Made by a program: the position numbers and the translations under genes
The notes under the pieces: model-generated
Seen by the model: the letters and a program-made list of their open reading frames with translations, nothing else
Told to the model about the DNA's origin: nothing
The model's database searches: none
NCBI GenBank assembly: GCA_958299035.1
Contig: CATQJL010000112.1
Span: 9,896,880-9,960,879 of the forward strand
Direction of reading: 5' to 3'
Source of the DNA: Cylicocyclus nassatus
Taxonomy: Eukaryota; Nematoda; Chromadorea; Rhabditida; Strongylidae
Length of the DNA: 64,000 nt
In this document: piece by piece, positions 13,901 through 27,400 of the stretch
How the letters are laid out: each line of letters opens with the position of its first letter
How positions within the stretch are numbered: the stretch's first letter is position 1

Positions 13901-15438
13901 TACCTCACCAAGGACATTCACCTTGGTATGTACTCATTTGCTTTTGGTAATAATAACATTACTTATTCGGTCGACTTGCAAATGAAGGGGGAGGGGGGGG
14001 GGGGCGAGATTGTGCTACGGGGTGGATGCTAAATTTGGTTGGCTTTCCTCAAAACTACCCTCAGGGAAAGGAAAAATATTGGCAGAAAATTTTGGACATT
14101 TCCTGTGTCGGCGTTTGAACAGATTTTTATGCAAATCTAATAAATAAATTTTTTTATTCGCATCTACTGATTTATCACGAAATCTGGTAACTTAGTGTAA
14201 AGATTTCCCTTTTACTCCTTGCTAGAAAAACAGTTTAGAATTTTTTAGTGGCGTCTGAGCTTTTCTTTTTTCAAAGTTCCCAGTAATATGACGTAAAATA
14301 GAGTGTGTCTGGTGCAATAACATTCAGAAATGTGCTATAGTCCCACAACAAATCTCGGCGCCCCTTACAAACACAGATTTTTCGAATATCTGCGAATAGT
14401 ACGTAGGTGGAAAGCAAAATTATTTTTTCAATCATATTTTGACTTCATATTTGTGAAAAGTTTATAAAGTCTTTCTCTTATCAAGAAAAACTATTCTTAC
14501 CTCATAAAGCTCAAAACAGGCTGAAGAATATTTTGACTCCCCCCTCAAAATTTCTCCTTCCTTTCAAATTCTCTATACCTTGCAGGAAGGCTTCAGGCTT
14601 TTGCTTGTCCAAAGAAAAAAGAGCTCGGCGAGGTGGGCATGGCGGAAGCTTGCTTGAGTGCAAATCAGCTCTGAATTGACTAGTGTTGCCGATTTCTTGG
14701 GATGTAATGTACTTTTGAGATACGGGGTTGAGCAGGGGAAAATGTGCGAGAAAAATGAGAAATTTTACATTTATGTGAACTTGTAGAAAGTGGTCTTATA
14801 ACCTTATAAGGTTCCTGGAAAATGCCTTTAAAGCTTAAAAATGCATAAAATCTTTTAGTGGATGAAATATGTTGTTGAAAATAGCACGAATAATCGTTAA
14901 ATAATTTTTTTGACTTCTCAAGTGCTACTCGGTAGCATTATCGTGATTTCCGAAAGAAAATTTGCACATTGTTGTTATTACCTCTATCCCTAGAAATCAT
15001 GAATTTCTGTAAAATTTTTCCGTTTCAGGACTTCGGTGACTACCAAGATGGCTACTACTCGGTGCAAACCTCTGATGGTGAAAAAATTGGACAACTCATT
15101 GCTGGATACATCGACATCATAGTCAAGAAGAAAGCCATGCGGGACCATCTAGGTATTGAGGGAGATGAAGGCTCCACTATGCTGGAAGATGTGGTAGCTC
15201 CAGCTAAGGCAACCCTGGTAAGTGTTCTTAACCTCAGGGCATTTACCTAGGTTAACTTGTAAAATTTTAGGTTGCCCATGGCCAAATCGGTGCCGGGCAG
15301 CATGCACAAGATGGACATGTTGCACTGCGGGGCGTTTTGCGCACACCACAACAGCAACCACAAGGCTACGGTTACGGTATCAACGGTGCCCAATACGGTG
15401 CGGTCAGCGGAGAAATTCAACAACAAAGTCTTGGAAGG
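1950..15438 (+). CDS. tln-1: talin exons 1-12: FERM head and linker
   Basis: Exons: 1950-2079, 6241-6338, 6681-6839, 7025-7164, 7713-7826, 8946-9021, 9075-9178, 11021-11084, 11777-11882, 13771-13925, 15029-15217, 15271-15438. Exons 1-3 give F0 with the talin-typical DPKEYGL and DDPTKCAWL stretches. Exon 4 (basic, KKEQKLEQ at its end) falls in the F1 loop region. Exons 10-11 give F3, the PTB-like lobe that binds the integrin NPxY tail: [14 protein letters not shown], then RRW (W near residue 373, equivalent to the integrin-contacting tryptophan), and [14 protein letters not shown]. Exon 11 ends in an acidic STMLEDVV segment. Exon 12 (residues 446-501) is a Q/G/Y-rich linker with [12 protein letters not shown] and is poorly conserved against vertebrates, as expected for the head-rod linker. 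Phases all join. Confidence 0.96.
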
Positions 15439-18400
15439 GTAAGTTTTTTTTGGAATTTGGGAGTTCTCTTAGGTTCTGAGTTCTAAAAAGATTAGAATGA
15501 CAAATAACGTCATTAGCGCAGCCTGGACAACTGTTCCTCATATGGTATGCGGCAATGTATTGTATAAGGAGCAGTTATCAGCATCGAAATGATCAGTAGT
15601 TTCGTGGTCGGCGCTTGACGGCAGTATTCCCCTACTTCTTCCTCTACTTTTTTTCTATAGAAAATCATCTTTAGCCTAATGTTCCATCTTTCCTTCGCAT
15701 TACGCTGTCACTCTACTGCCCTCTCCCTCCCCCCCCCCCCTCCCGACCCATCCAATCCCCGTGAATTATTGGTGTCGAGAATTAGCACGTCTCGTGTTTC
15801 ACCCGCCCGCTCGTCCGATTCGATGGGGGCTAAGCGGTGGTCAATTATTGCCGATGCAGCTATGGTAACGCCGAATTTGCCCATTGTCGGCTGATTTGGG
15901 CAATGTTCCCGTATTGTTGCAAAGGTCTTGTAACCCCCTCCCCTTCTGCCTTTTGACAATATGTTGCTTAGTGCTTCATTAACGATGCCCCTTAGCCCTT
16001 CTCTAAATAGAGGCTTTGGATATCCAAGGCCCGAACGTTTGAAATTTTGGAAATATTTAGCGAAAAATGTTGTAAAAGATTTCTTCATTTACTTGATTTT
16101 CTCAGAAATATTTTAAATTATCTTATTAGATTTCGAGACGAGAAAATGTTTGTTTTCTTTTAGTCAGTCAAACTCCAAGGAACTGAAAAGTAATTTTGTT
16201 TTCAAAAGAGTGCAAATATTTTTTCTCATTCATTTCTTCGGAGTTGCTCAAAATGTTTGGTGGACTTTGAACAAGAAATTCTCCTTTCTAGCCTCCATAG
16301 CCCACGTAACTCTACCAAGTTCCCTGAGGTTAGAAAATTTGGCAAAAATTTATTTGTTTAGAAATTTTGGCAAAAATTCATTCGCTTAAATTTTCTTCAC
16401 CTTCGCGCAAATATCTTGATTCAGCTTCTAATGGGAAGACTTTACACTTCTATCGGTTTTGACCTTGGAATTAAAATTCTAGAAAACTTGTGGGCAGAAA
16501 AGTTGCAGCTATTTTTTATATTGAAATTCTGCAGCTGTTTTTTACATCAAAATTCTCGGGTACCTAGTTTTGTGGAAGTCTTTGAGGCCAGACAAAAAAA
16601 ATCTGATTTAGCAGCTTTTTCGAGCCTTCTAGACAAAAAACTTGGAAAAATTTGCAAGCAGAAATTTGTAGTCATTTTTCTACTCAACTATATTTTTTAT
16701 TTCTTTATTTGGATAAATTTATCATGTCATTTCTTAGTATCACAAAAATTCAAAGAGATGAATGATGTTTTGATAATTTCTGTGATCGAGCAATACTCTC
16801 AAAGTACATGTTGTAAAGTTTTGGATGGTTTTCACCTTTTAAACAACCTTTTCCCACAAAAATCGATCCCAATGTGACAGTTTTGCATTTATGCATTCAG
16901 GACTGCTATAAATTAATTGAAACATTCATTTATCGGAATTATTGGTTCTAAATTTCTGATTTTTTTCCTAAAGCCGCTCCTTTTTTCTTCCCTGGAAATT
17001 TTTCCGCCTCCTGGCTCCATCGAAAACTCCATTCCACTTCTCCTTTTCCACACGTAGCTGTTCATGGGGGCTCTCAATGCGTTCTCCTTGGAATGTCCTG
17101 CAAAGAGAAAGTGTAAGAAGAAGTTGGTATGCTTGAGCGCCCTTCAAGCAAGTTTCTCGTCGTCCGCTCTGTGTTGAATAGGCGGGAGCTCATTGAACGA
17201 CGACAAGCGAGGCGTAGAGCCCCTGTCTGTGTCGGTTGCCGATGCTTAGGCATGAGATTTTTGCAAGATTTTGGTAAATTGCAATTTTTTTGTCAGTTTC
17301 CAAAGATTTCTTATAATTTATCGCGTTCTCATGAGGGAAACTTTTGAGACAAAATCAGTAAAAATCCCAAGTTTCCCTTTTTTACGTCGTTGATTGATCA
17401 TTTCGCGGTCAGAAATCTTGTTGTGAAAGCAAGCTAGGGGATCCATAAATATGCGATATGCAACCCCAGCTTCGTATCCTATTTCAAGAATAAATATTTT
17501 GCTAACATCAGAGAATCATTACGATCGAATTGATATCCTTCATTGTTTTCCCATGTTATGGAGTGGATATTCAAGAATGCTTAGAATTTTTGAGTGAGGA
17601 TAAATTAAGATAAAAATTGTCACTTCCTTTGAATATGTCCATTTATTATCTCCTATATTCGTTATAATATGATCGCTTATTAATCCCTAACTTTCTTTCA
17701 GCAATTTCTGCTCAACCCCCCCCCCCCTCCCCTCCCCGCTCTCCTGTGTTCTCACTATGCCATTCTTATCATATCTGCTTGAAGCTGGCAATCATGTCTA
17801 GGAAGACATAAAATTACATGAAGTTGGTAATTCTAAGAAGCGAGACTAAGAAGGTAAAAAATCACAGGAAATTTGAAGTGCAGTGGAGAATTAAGGCCTT
17901 GCTAGATTTGAACTAGTAGATAAACGGTTCGAATAGTGCCCCCGCGGTGCTGACAACATTTGTGCGTGAAAAATGGCCAAAACTCGATAAATTGCTCTTC
18001 ATACCCATTCTAAAGGCAAGCTAAACTTGTTTTGGATCGTAAAATTAGTTTTCCTGTATATCTGCTGCTTTCATCATTTCTGTCAGGTAATGTGAGAATC
18101 TGATGAGTTGCAACCCACTGCGGATTAAAGTATGCTATTTTTGGAAAACCCTGTAATTCCTAATTTCCACGCGACTTTTGCAACTAAGAAAGTTCTATAG
18201 TAGAAAATGTTACACTGTTCATGCAAGTAGTTGAATTTGTGAAGAGAGCCCCTAACTTGCCGCGAATAATCACAAGATAGCGCTGAGAAAAAATTGTGCA
18301 GAATTTCAAGGGTCAATCCTAATCCACTCGTCCTCTGGTCTGTAGAATATTTTTGTGAAATTTTTTTTCTGAAGACTTCTATTCCAGGCTCAACGTCTGC

Positions 18401-21400
18401 ATATTCTCGACACTTATGAGCATCCGCAACGTGCTCTGGTTGGCACAATCGAAGCGACGATCAAATCGGTTGCGGAAGCGGAAGAGGAGCTGGAACGCGA
18501 GCCGCACATTGAACTGCCACGATTCCATGACGATTATTCGAGAAGGAAGTGAGCGATTTTCGAGCTCTTAGCACCATTTGTGAAGCTACGGATTGTATAC
18601 ATTGAGCCGTGTAAAAATTCTCTTTCAGATGGGTGGACGAACAGGTTACCATCAATAAGGAAAATGTCAATGAACGTTTGGCCGCTATGGGTGCTGCCAC
18701 CGCTCAGGTAGGGGCTTTTACCGTACCCCTACCGTACCCTTATCGTATCTCTACCATTTAAAATAAGTCTGTACGGTTTTTCCAGGTGGTGCAATGGACT
18801 GCTGTGCAAGAAGAATATGATGATCGTGTTGGAACGGCTATTGCAACCATTGGATCGAATCTTCCAGATGTTGGAAGGAATGTTCGTGATCTAGCACACT
18901 TTATGCCGGAAAGAAGAAGGTGAACGAGATTAAAAATGTTAGATCTGAGAAAAGTGTAAAGTTATGCATTTGCAGAGATGATCTGGTGGAAGCAACACGT
19001 AAGTTATGTGGAGCATTTGGCGATTTTCTACATGCTGTCAATCCTGAACATGAGGTGGGTAGTCTTGAATTTTCCCCTCAAATATAAATTTTTCAGAATA
19101 TTAAAGTATTGAAAAATTGTACAAATACATCCAGAAAACTAGCACTGCACTGAAGAAAACCTGGATGGCAAATATATTGAAAAAAAAAACATAAAAAGGC
19201 TTTCTATCGCCTACTTTATTTCCCCTGGTTCCTTTTTTCATTTGCTTGAAGATTAAGCCTTTGATGATTATAGGAAAAGAGAACAACGGTTTTGGCAGCA
19301 GCCGGACGAGTTGGCGATTTCTCGCAGCAGGTGATCAACACCATGGACGAGCCTACGCATGAGCAATCATACTTCCACGATCATCTCGTCCAAAAGGCGA
19401 AGAATGTGGCTACTAGCACCGCGCAACTCGTCCTGAGGTTAGTCCATTCTTAAACCATTCTAGAGAGGGGGAGGGGGGAGGGATGAAATCGTATCCGTTT
19501 GGTAGTGTAAACCAGTCCTTTTATATAAACAGTCTTGTAGGCACTGCAAAATGTAATGCAAATAAATAAGAAAATCACAAACAAAATTGGAAAGTTTTTG
19601 CAAAAAGTCTTCGATTCAGTTTTGCGGAAGTTCCCAAAAAGCTTTTACTCCCACGAAAGTTCTGAGCAAATTTAGTTTACTTTCGCGAAAGTTCGAAGCA
19701 ACTTAGTTTGATTCCGCGGTAGTCTCGAGCAACTTCAGTTCAATTTTGCAGAAGTTCAAGCAAGTTTCTATTTTTGCGGGATTTCCAAGAAACTTTAGCT
19801 TCATTGTTCTAATGCTTGAAATTCCGTTATTAGTCGAACAAGGGCCGCCCTCGTTTCTTGCCGGAGTGCAATTGTCGGAGAGCCGCATATGCCCCTTGGG
19901 GGGTTATTTGTCGTTGGTGGCTTGGCCGGCTGCCAATGATGGATGCTATGCAAATGTGTGCGACTCTTGACACCACACCCTTGGGAGGCTGACAGCTTGG
20001 TTAGCGCGGAGAGAGTGCACGGGCGGGGGAGAGCGCGGGGTTGGGTCTTCCATGTATCTTTCGGAAGATGAAGGGTGGTTCCCTGCGGGAGGCACAATAG
20101 ATCCGATAGGGCGATTGGCATGGCTTTTGCGCCGCTCTTCTCGCATGTGTCATTTCGACTTGCTGCATTGCGCTTCAGCGGTGATTGTAAGTCATTCTAC
20201 ATGGGTTCGAATATCTTTTTCCGAGTTGCCAGCATTTGCCAGCTTGCTGCCAACTTGCTGCCATTTCGCTGCGACGCTGCTAATTTGCTGCCACTTCGTT
20301 GCCAACTTGCTGCTTAGTCGCGGCCGACTTGCTATCCATTTGCTAATCACTTGCTGCTCCCTCCTAGCGCTTTCCTGCGATTAATTGAGTCATTTGTGGT
20401 GTTCGCTTGGGTATCTATTAACAAGTTGTCAGCATACATAACTGCGAATCTGCTGCCGACTTGTTAATTTGCTGCCAACCCGCCGCTAACCGTCAACTAG
20501 CTGCTAATTTCTTGTCAACTTGCTGCCAACGTGCTGCCAACTTGCTGCCACCTCATCTCCCACCACTTCTCTAATTCTGAATCATTTATGGTGCAGTATG
20601 AGTTTTTATTCGCAGGTTGCCACTATACTTGCCATCTTGCTGCCAACATGCTGTCAAGTCGCTGTCAGCTTGCTGCCAACTTGCTAAAGGCATTCTGCCG
20701 AACAGCTATCGACTCGTTGGCAACTTGCTGCCGCCTCATCCCCCCCCCCCCCTCCCCCGCAGTGGGTCCGCTAGGGCGTCTATCGGCGAGTTGCCTATGA
20801 ATCGCAAGCTTTGCAGCTATCCTGCTGCCAAGCCGAGAACATGCCGCTAGCTTGCTGCTGATTTGCTGCCGAGCCGCCTACTTCTGCCAAATCGCCGCCA
20901 CTCCATCTCCCTCTCCCACCCTCTATTCTCCCGTCGTAATCGCGATAATTTTGATATATCGCAAGCAGTTTTTCTCGCCACTAAGCTAATGCATGTCCGA
21001 ATCAAGCCGGTTTCGTTTCTCTATCTCTCGTCATGCTACCATCTGTCTGTATGTGTATGTAAGCGTATCAGTCCCCTAACACACCCCCAAACCAACGCCC
21101 TATCCTTATCCATCCCCCCGGCGAATGCGCAACCCGCCCTAGAAGACGTAGCGATCACTACGCTCCTCATCACTTCTCGTTCCCCCCGCCGACGTCAATT
21201 GTGTTATTACGTAACTACACCTACTGACACCCGGGCACTGTTAGGGAGAAACCCGTTCCGTCCTCTCTCGTCTCGTTACTGGATCTGTTCGAGCGACGTC
21301 GCATATTCTGTCCGCGAACAGAAGGCGAACCCTCGAACCTCACCCCACCCCCTCGCCCGGCCCCCGCCTAACTATTTGCAACTAGGTGCAGAGGCGCCAT

Positions 21401-24400
21401 GCGTCGGAAAATTTATACTGATGTGCGGGTTTATAATTATTATGTGTCACCGAGACCGATTCGTAGGTTCGTACATCATCTTAATTATCTCTTCATTATT
21501 TCTTTTACTTCGGAAAAATATTGCAACTTATTATTTCTGCTCCTAAGAATAAGTTTCCTATTGGCTTGAAAAACATAGGTTTTCTTATTTTGAAATTTCA
21601 AACCTCACCTTGTGTTAAAGTTTTCGTGCTTCATCACATTGCACATTCCACTAAGACCAGTTCAATAAGATTGTTCAATCAATCTATTGACGCAAGTTCT
21701 ACCACCTCCATGCTTTTTCCTCTAGAATTTTTGGGTTTGACCGTCACAAATGTGGTCTCAACCATCATGGAACCAATCTGAACAAAATGCTCAGAATACT
21801 GTAAAAAGCTTGTCCATGGGGAAATACCCGATCAAATGGGAAAATAACTGATTTTACCGTGTTTACAATCTTTTATTTCTGTCGAAAGACGGGAGATGAA
21901 AGCAAAGAAGTGGGCATTGGAATTTTAACCGTGGGATTTTCGTATTTGCAAAGCTTCAGCTGAATTAGAAACGGAATCAAAATCAAACAAACCTGCGTTT
22001 CAAAGAAAGTGTTCCACTTAACTGCTTCAATAAATGAATTCGATAAAGATTGGATTATTTTTCACTCATTGATTCACGTCGCCCGGCTTTCGAGGTGATG
22101 CCTTTCGATCTGAATATTTTTTTTCTGCAAGATTGGAAAATTCTAACTAGAATCGTGTCTTATTAGTAGCTTAAAACATCCATTTTCACTTGATATCCTT
22201 TGAGTTTTTCCTTCAAAAATTGCATCTCCGTAATAACCTTTGTCGCATATTTTTCTCAAATTTTAGTGCGTATAAGTTAGTTACTCATTATCTTTGGGAT
22301 TAATCTAAATCCCCGCTAAACTCAAATCGATTTTGGCCAGTGGTCACAAAAAAGTTTTGTTATAATATCGACCAAAGCCTCCTATTTCACATGGGAATCA
22401 TTCAAGAATTTTTGGAAATGATTATTTTGATTGAAAAACTGCAGTTTGACTGGGAATTTGTAATTTTTACGCATAATATGAATAACTTTTTTGAAAGCTT
22501 CCTTTTGTTACACAAGAAAAAGAGGTTGTCATGGAGTATAGTTGTCGTTACAGTAGCTATTCTTCCAGAGCCAAAACAATCTCTGCCGAATGCGACGAAC
22601 CTGTGCTCCAAGAAAAAGTCATCCATTCGGCTACACAATGCGCTTTCGCGACGTCGCAACTCGTCGCGTGTGCCCGAGTTGTCGCGCCAACCATCGAAAG
22701 CCAAGCTTGTCAAGAACAGCTTACAAATGCGGCCAAACAGGTGACATTACATTTATGGTTTTTCTTGCTGTAAGGGAATGTGAAGGTCAATTCGTCCAGG
22801 TGTCGCATGCGGTCACGGAACTTTTGCACGATGCAGAATACGCGTGCGAAAGGAGCCATACGGATGGTCGACAAGCTCTTCAAGATATTCATGAGGCAGC
22901 TAGACAGGTGAGACATATTTAGATCGATTTTTGCATAAATTAAGGGTTATGTAAATTTAGGTCACCCATGCTTTGGATAGCCTTTTGGAGCATGTGAAGA
23001 CGTCACCGAAGATCACAAAGACCACCGAAGAGGAGCAGTATAATGAAGTTCTAAGGACAACTCATAAACTGATCGCTCATCAGGTTAATTTTACCATCTT
23101 TGAATAGAAGAAATAATTCAGAGCTTAGAGGCTATATGAAAATGGCTAAGCCTGCGTTCACAGTTGTTGGTGCCAGCGCTGTTCCAGCGCCGTGCCTATA
23201 CCGTGCCGGGATCGATCAATACGGGTCGCACCCGTGCAGTGGACTCCGGCACGGCACTAGCTAGGCGCTGGTATGAGCTCCGGTATGTGGGCAACTCTGG
23301 CCAAAGAAATTGTGAAAACTCTATTGATTACAATATTTCCTAGGCTGATTTTGAGCGAGATTTTTTTTTCAGGGTCCAAGCGAAGACCTCACCAGAGAAG
23401 CGAAGAAAGTCATTCGCCATAGCCAAATTCTTATGGAACAATTCGAACATGAAGCTCATGAACATCCCGAACGGAAAGATCGTCTATTGGATGCTGCTCG
23501 TCGTGTCGCGACCGCTACTAGCGATATGATTGATGCCACGAGGGTAAGAATAGTTATTTTGAAGAACCTGCAATTTTTTATGTTCGAATTTCCTCCAGGA
23601 ATGCGAATCACGTCCAACTGAAGCAGAATCGGAAATGGCGCTAAGAAACGCGGCTGAACGTTTGGTAACGGTGACCAATGAGACTACAAGTGAACAACAA
23701 GCTAAGCATATTATGGAAAAACTCGAACAGGCTGCTCGTCAAACTGCCTACGAAGCCACTCAAACAATTGCTGCTGCTAATGCTGCTAAGGTAAGGGGAA
23801 ACTTCTTATTTTGGAAAACCAAATTTTCTCCAAAAAGGGGCGGTGTAGAGGAAAGCCGCGGCGTCACGGAAAAACTGAGCGATCTTATAAATTGCCCCGG
23901 TTTGATGAATTTGATGTCGATGTTCTCAAAAGTTCCGTAGAAAGGACTGCCGCCAATGATGAGAATTTCCAAAAGAAAATTATGTTCTGAAAACTTCCAG
24001 TTATTCATCACTTTTTACATTGAACACGCTTTTGCAGTATTTACGACTTCAGTAACAGAAACTGGTCTCATGTTAACAATGTATTGTTACAGTTCTAACC
24101 AAATTAACATACTTAAGAAATCGTTGCAGAAGTTTAGACACGGGGGACAAAATTCATGTACTATTGACTTTTTTGTTAGATCCGCAAAATTTTGTACCCT
24201 TTGATACAACTGGCTTGGCGGCTGGAAGGTGGGGCTTCGTGACCTAGTTAAGGCTAGATAATGATCAGAGAGCTAGATAATGATCGGAGCGCATGAGAGA
24301 AACGCAAACTGCGTCGCGGCCGCGAGTGTCCTTAATTTGATCACAAAGCCCGCCTTCCAGCCGCCAAGCCAGTTGATTCTCAATGGTTAGTATCGTGAAT

Positions 24401-27400
24401 TCACTAGTTTTTTGCTTTGATTTATACTCAAGCTGCACTTTGCAAAGTAAGTCCTGTGAAGTCTAGTCCCGAACGAAGGCGAATGGTTTAAATTTGCGAA
24501 ACGGACGTAGACGCAGCGGTAGAGCACCTATTATCGTTGAGGCGCGTGCGGTGCGTAGCTGCGCGCGGTTCGTCGACGTTGCGTCCTCTTCGCTTATTCG
24601 GGTTCCGCCTCCGTCTGGAATCAGACTATAGCAATGATATCGCTTGAGATTTTTTGTGTATTCTGTACTAATAAAGGCGACATGAGCATTTCTCATCTCG
24701 AGAAAAAATTTTCTGGCACCTTGGAAACATTTTGAAAGATTAGTTTCATAAAAAAAATGAAGTACAATTTCAAAAATGTGCAAGCGGGACAAAAAAGGAT
24801 GTATTACCATCGTCTCGGCGGGGCGGTTGTAACCGTCTGCGTATGTTCTATCCACGAACTATCTCTATCCTGCGCATCGGCTCAGAACCGCGCCGCTGCA
24901 GTGACCGCAGGCAGTGCGGTGTCTGCGTCGATGATTCCTCTAAAAGTATGTGGGGCTGTGTAAAATTGATGTTACCAAGTGTGTGGGTCAAATGTGTGCG
25001 ATCCGGTGAGTAGCCTGCTTCGTTCAGGTGACCATACCACCACCGCAGAAAGAGCACAAACGAACGGAGATCACGGAGCAGCTTCTAGTTGATGACACGC
25101 ACACCATATTACGAATCCGTTAAGAGCCCCACATCAACCACACTGCTCGATGTGCCCGCACATATCATCAAAGCCTCGCCCACTTGTGTATCTATCTTAG
25201 TCTGCAAGCCACGCCCCTTGCACTAGCCCCGCCTACACTGCCAGAGCTACACGCACTTCTTTCGCCGCTGTTTTTCTAGTCCGCTTTCAACGCAACATAA
25301 TCACCAATCACTTTCAAATTTTGCCTTATCGCCCTACGTCGAACGATATTCTGCCCTTGCCATATTCGTGTCATTTCCTTTGTATTTGTAAATTTTGGGA
25401 TTAGAATAAATCTAACAACTCCCCCAAACGTGTTTTTTTTCACTTTTTCCCCAAAAATAAATAAGACGGGCACAGAGAGCACGTACATTGGGCTGGGAAC
25501 AAGTAAGTCGCGGTGTGCGGTGCTCCTTGGTTTCCGTAGTGTCCAAATCCTAAAAACAATTGTGTAAATGAACGAAGTAGACTACTAATCGGAGTGCGTT
25601 GATTAATTCAAATAACACTAAACGCTGTTTTACTGGGCAATCAATAATCGATTTATTGATTCCAGGAACTCATCAAGACCAAAACTACTGTGGAAAATCT
25701 GGTGTATGAATGTACTGAAACAGCTGAACATGTGCCAAGGTGAGTAATTAGAAATCTATGTCAAGTGTCCTCCTTTGGTCACGGCATTCGCCTCGCAAGG
25801 CGCTCGCGCTGCGGATGCGTAATCGCACACAAAAGGGACAATGGAAACGAGACAGGCTGTAAAAAATGTGATGAAGAAAATTGTCATTTTTGCAGGCTAA
25901 TCACTTCCATCAGGGAAAGCCAACAATCAAAGACTGATAGCGAAAAATTCCGAGCTCAAAGTCGCCTGATTAGGGATGCCCACCAGGTGTGACCGCTTAA
26001 CAATCCCCAGAAATTTCGTGCAAAATTTGAAATTTTTTTTCCAGATCCTGGCCCCTGCTACTCGTCTTGTGGAAGTAGCCCGTACCTCAGTGGCTCATGT
26101 TAGCGAACCTCATGTCGCTTCCAACCTCCAGCAGACCAGCAATGGTCTGTCCACTAACCTTGCTGAGCTCAGAACGGCTCTGAATGCTGCGCAACAACTC
26201 AATTTCAGCCAGCAGTTGATCCATAGCGAGGAACTTATCAAGGTTGGTTGGATTATTCTTCCCTCCTCTAACTACCACCGTAACCCGTTTCTTTCCAGGA
26301 ACTCGACCAAGAACTTGTAGAAGTCCAAAAAGCTGCCCAGCTGAAACAGTTGTCAGCACCTCGTGGTGTAACTTCCCAGTCTGCTACTTCGCATCTAATG
26401 GGATCAGCTAGACAAGTTGGAAGCAGCATAGCTCAACTGGTCTCGGCTGCTGCTGGGCAAGACGAGCATCACATTGGAGCGTCGGCTGTGGAAGCAGCTC
26501 AGAGCCTAAGGGCTTTCACTACTGGAGTCAAGGAAGTGGTAGCGACAAGGAATGACATTCAGCTTGACTCGTGGGTTTTTAATTTATGAAAAAGAAAAAC
26601 GCTTGTTTTTTTCTTGACAAATCGCTTCAGAATTTTGCAGAATGCACGAACTACAGCAATCTTTTTTAGCTTCATCGTGTCCTCGCGTTCGGTCGTGCAC
26701 GATTCTGGAAGAGTTTTCGATCGCGTACGTGAACATGCTGCTCCACCAGTATTAGCTGATGCTGCTAAGCAGGTATTGAATTATTCTTAGGAAAGTATTC
26801 TCGCCCTTCCCGCCCACCCTCTCCCTGTACTTTATGGCGTTCAAATTCTCTACATTCCGAAACATGCCTTTCTGAATCACTTCGATCAGTCCCGTTTTTT
26901 GAATTTTGACCAGTAATTAGGTGGAGAAGCACATGGGAGGAAGTTCTGCCATAGTCCTCCGGAAGTTCATGACCATTCTTGTTGATCCGATAAGTCGAAA
27001 AAAGGGAGAAATTTTCCCGGATTTTTTTTGGCTTAGTCAAGTCCCCATCCCCTACGGCCTCCAACCCCATCCCACCTCTCTTCTGTATGAGTTCGTAAAA
27101 TAGCATCTCTCTTCCAGGTATCAACAAGCCTCCGCCAAGTGATCGCCTGCCTTCCTGATAACCAAGCTATCGAAAAGGCCATAGCTCAAATTCGTACCAT
27201 CGGTGTTTCCACTACCGTTCGTGAATCGGATGTCCGAGTCGCTGCGTCACGACTTGTTGATGCCACATCGCAGCTTCTCGTCGCCGTTCGTCAACCGAAC
27301 AACCAAGAAGCCGTCGATGCCTTTGTGAACACATATACCGATTTCCATGCAGCTGTCATCGCTTCGGTGAAGAGCTTGCCTGACATGGACTCTCGACGTC

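Noticed and set aside
20863..21546. 227-codon open frame on + in talin intron 17
   Set aside because: Low-complexity S/P/R/L composition from C/T-rich DNA, no domain, inside an intron next to a minisatellite.
24899..24958. Possible extra talin exon ([20 protein letters not shown]) with AG and GT edges in phase 0
   Set aside because: The exon 22 to exon 23 junction already aligns with vertebrate talin without a gap, so 20 additional residues are not expected. It may still be a rare alternative exon.
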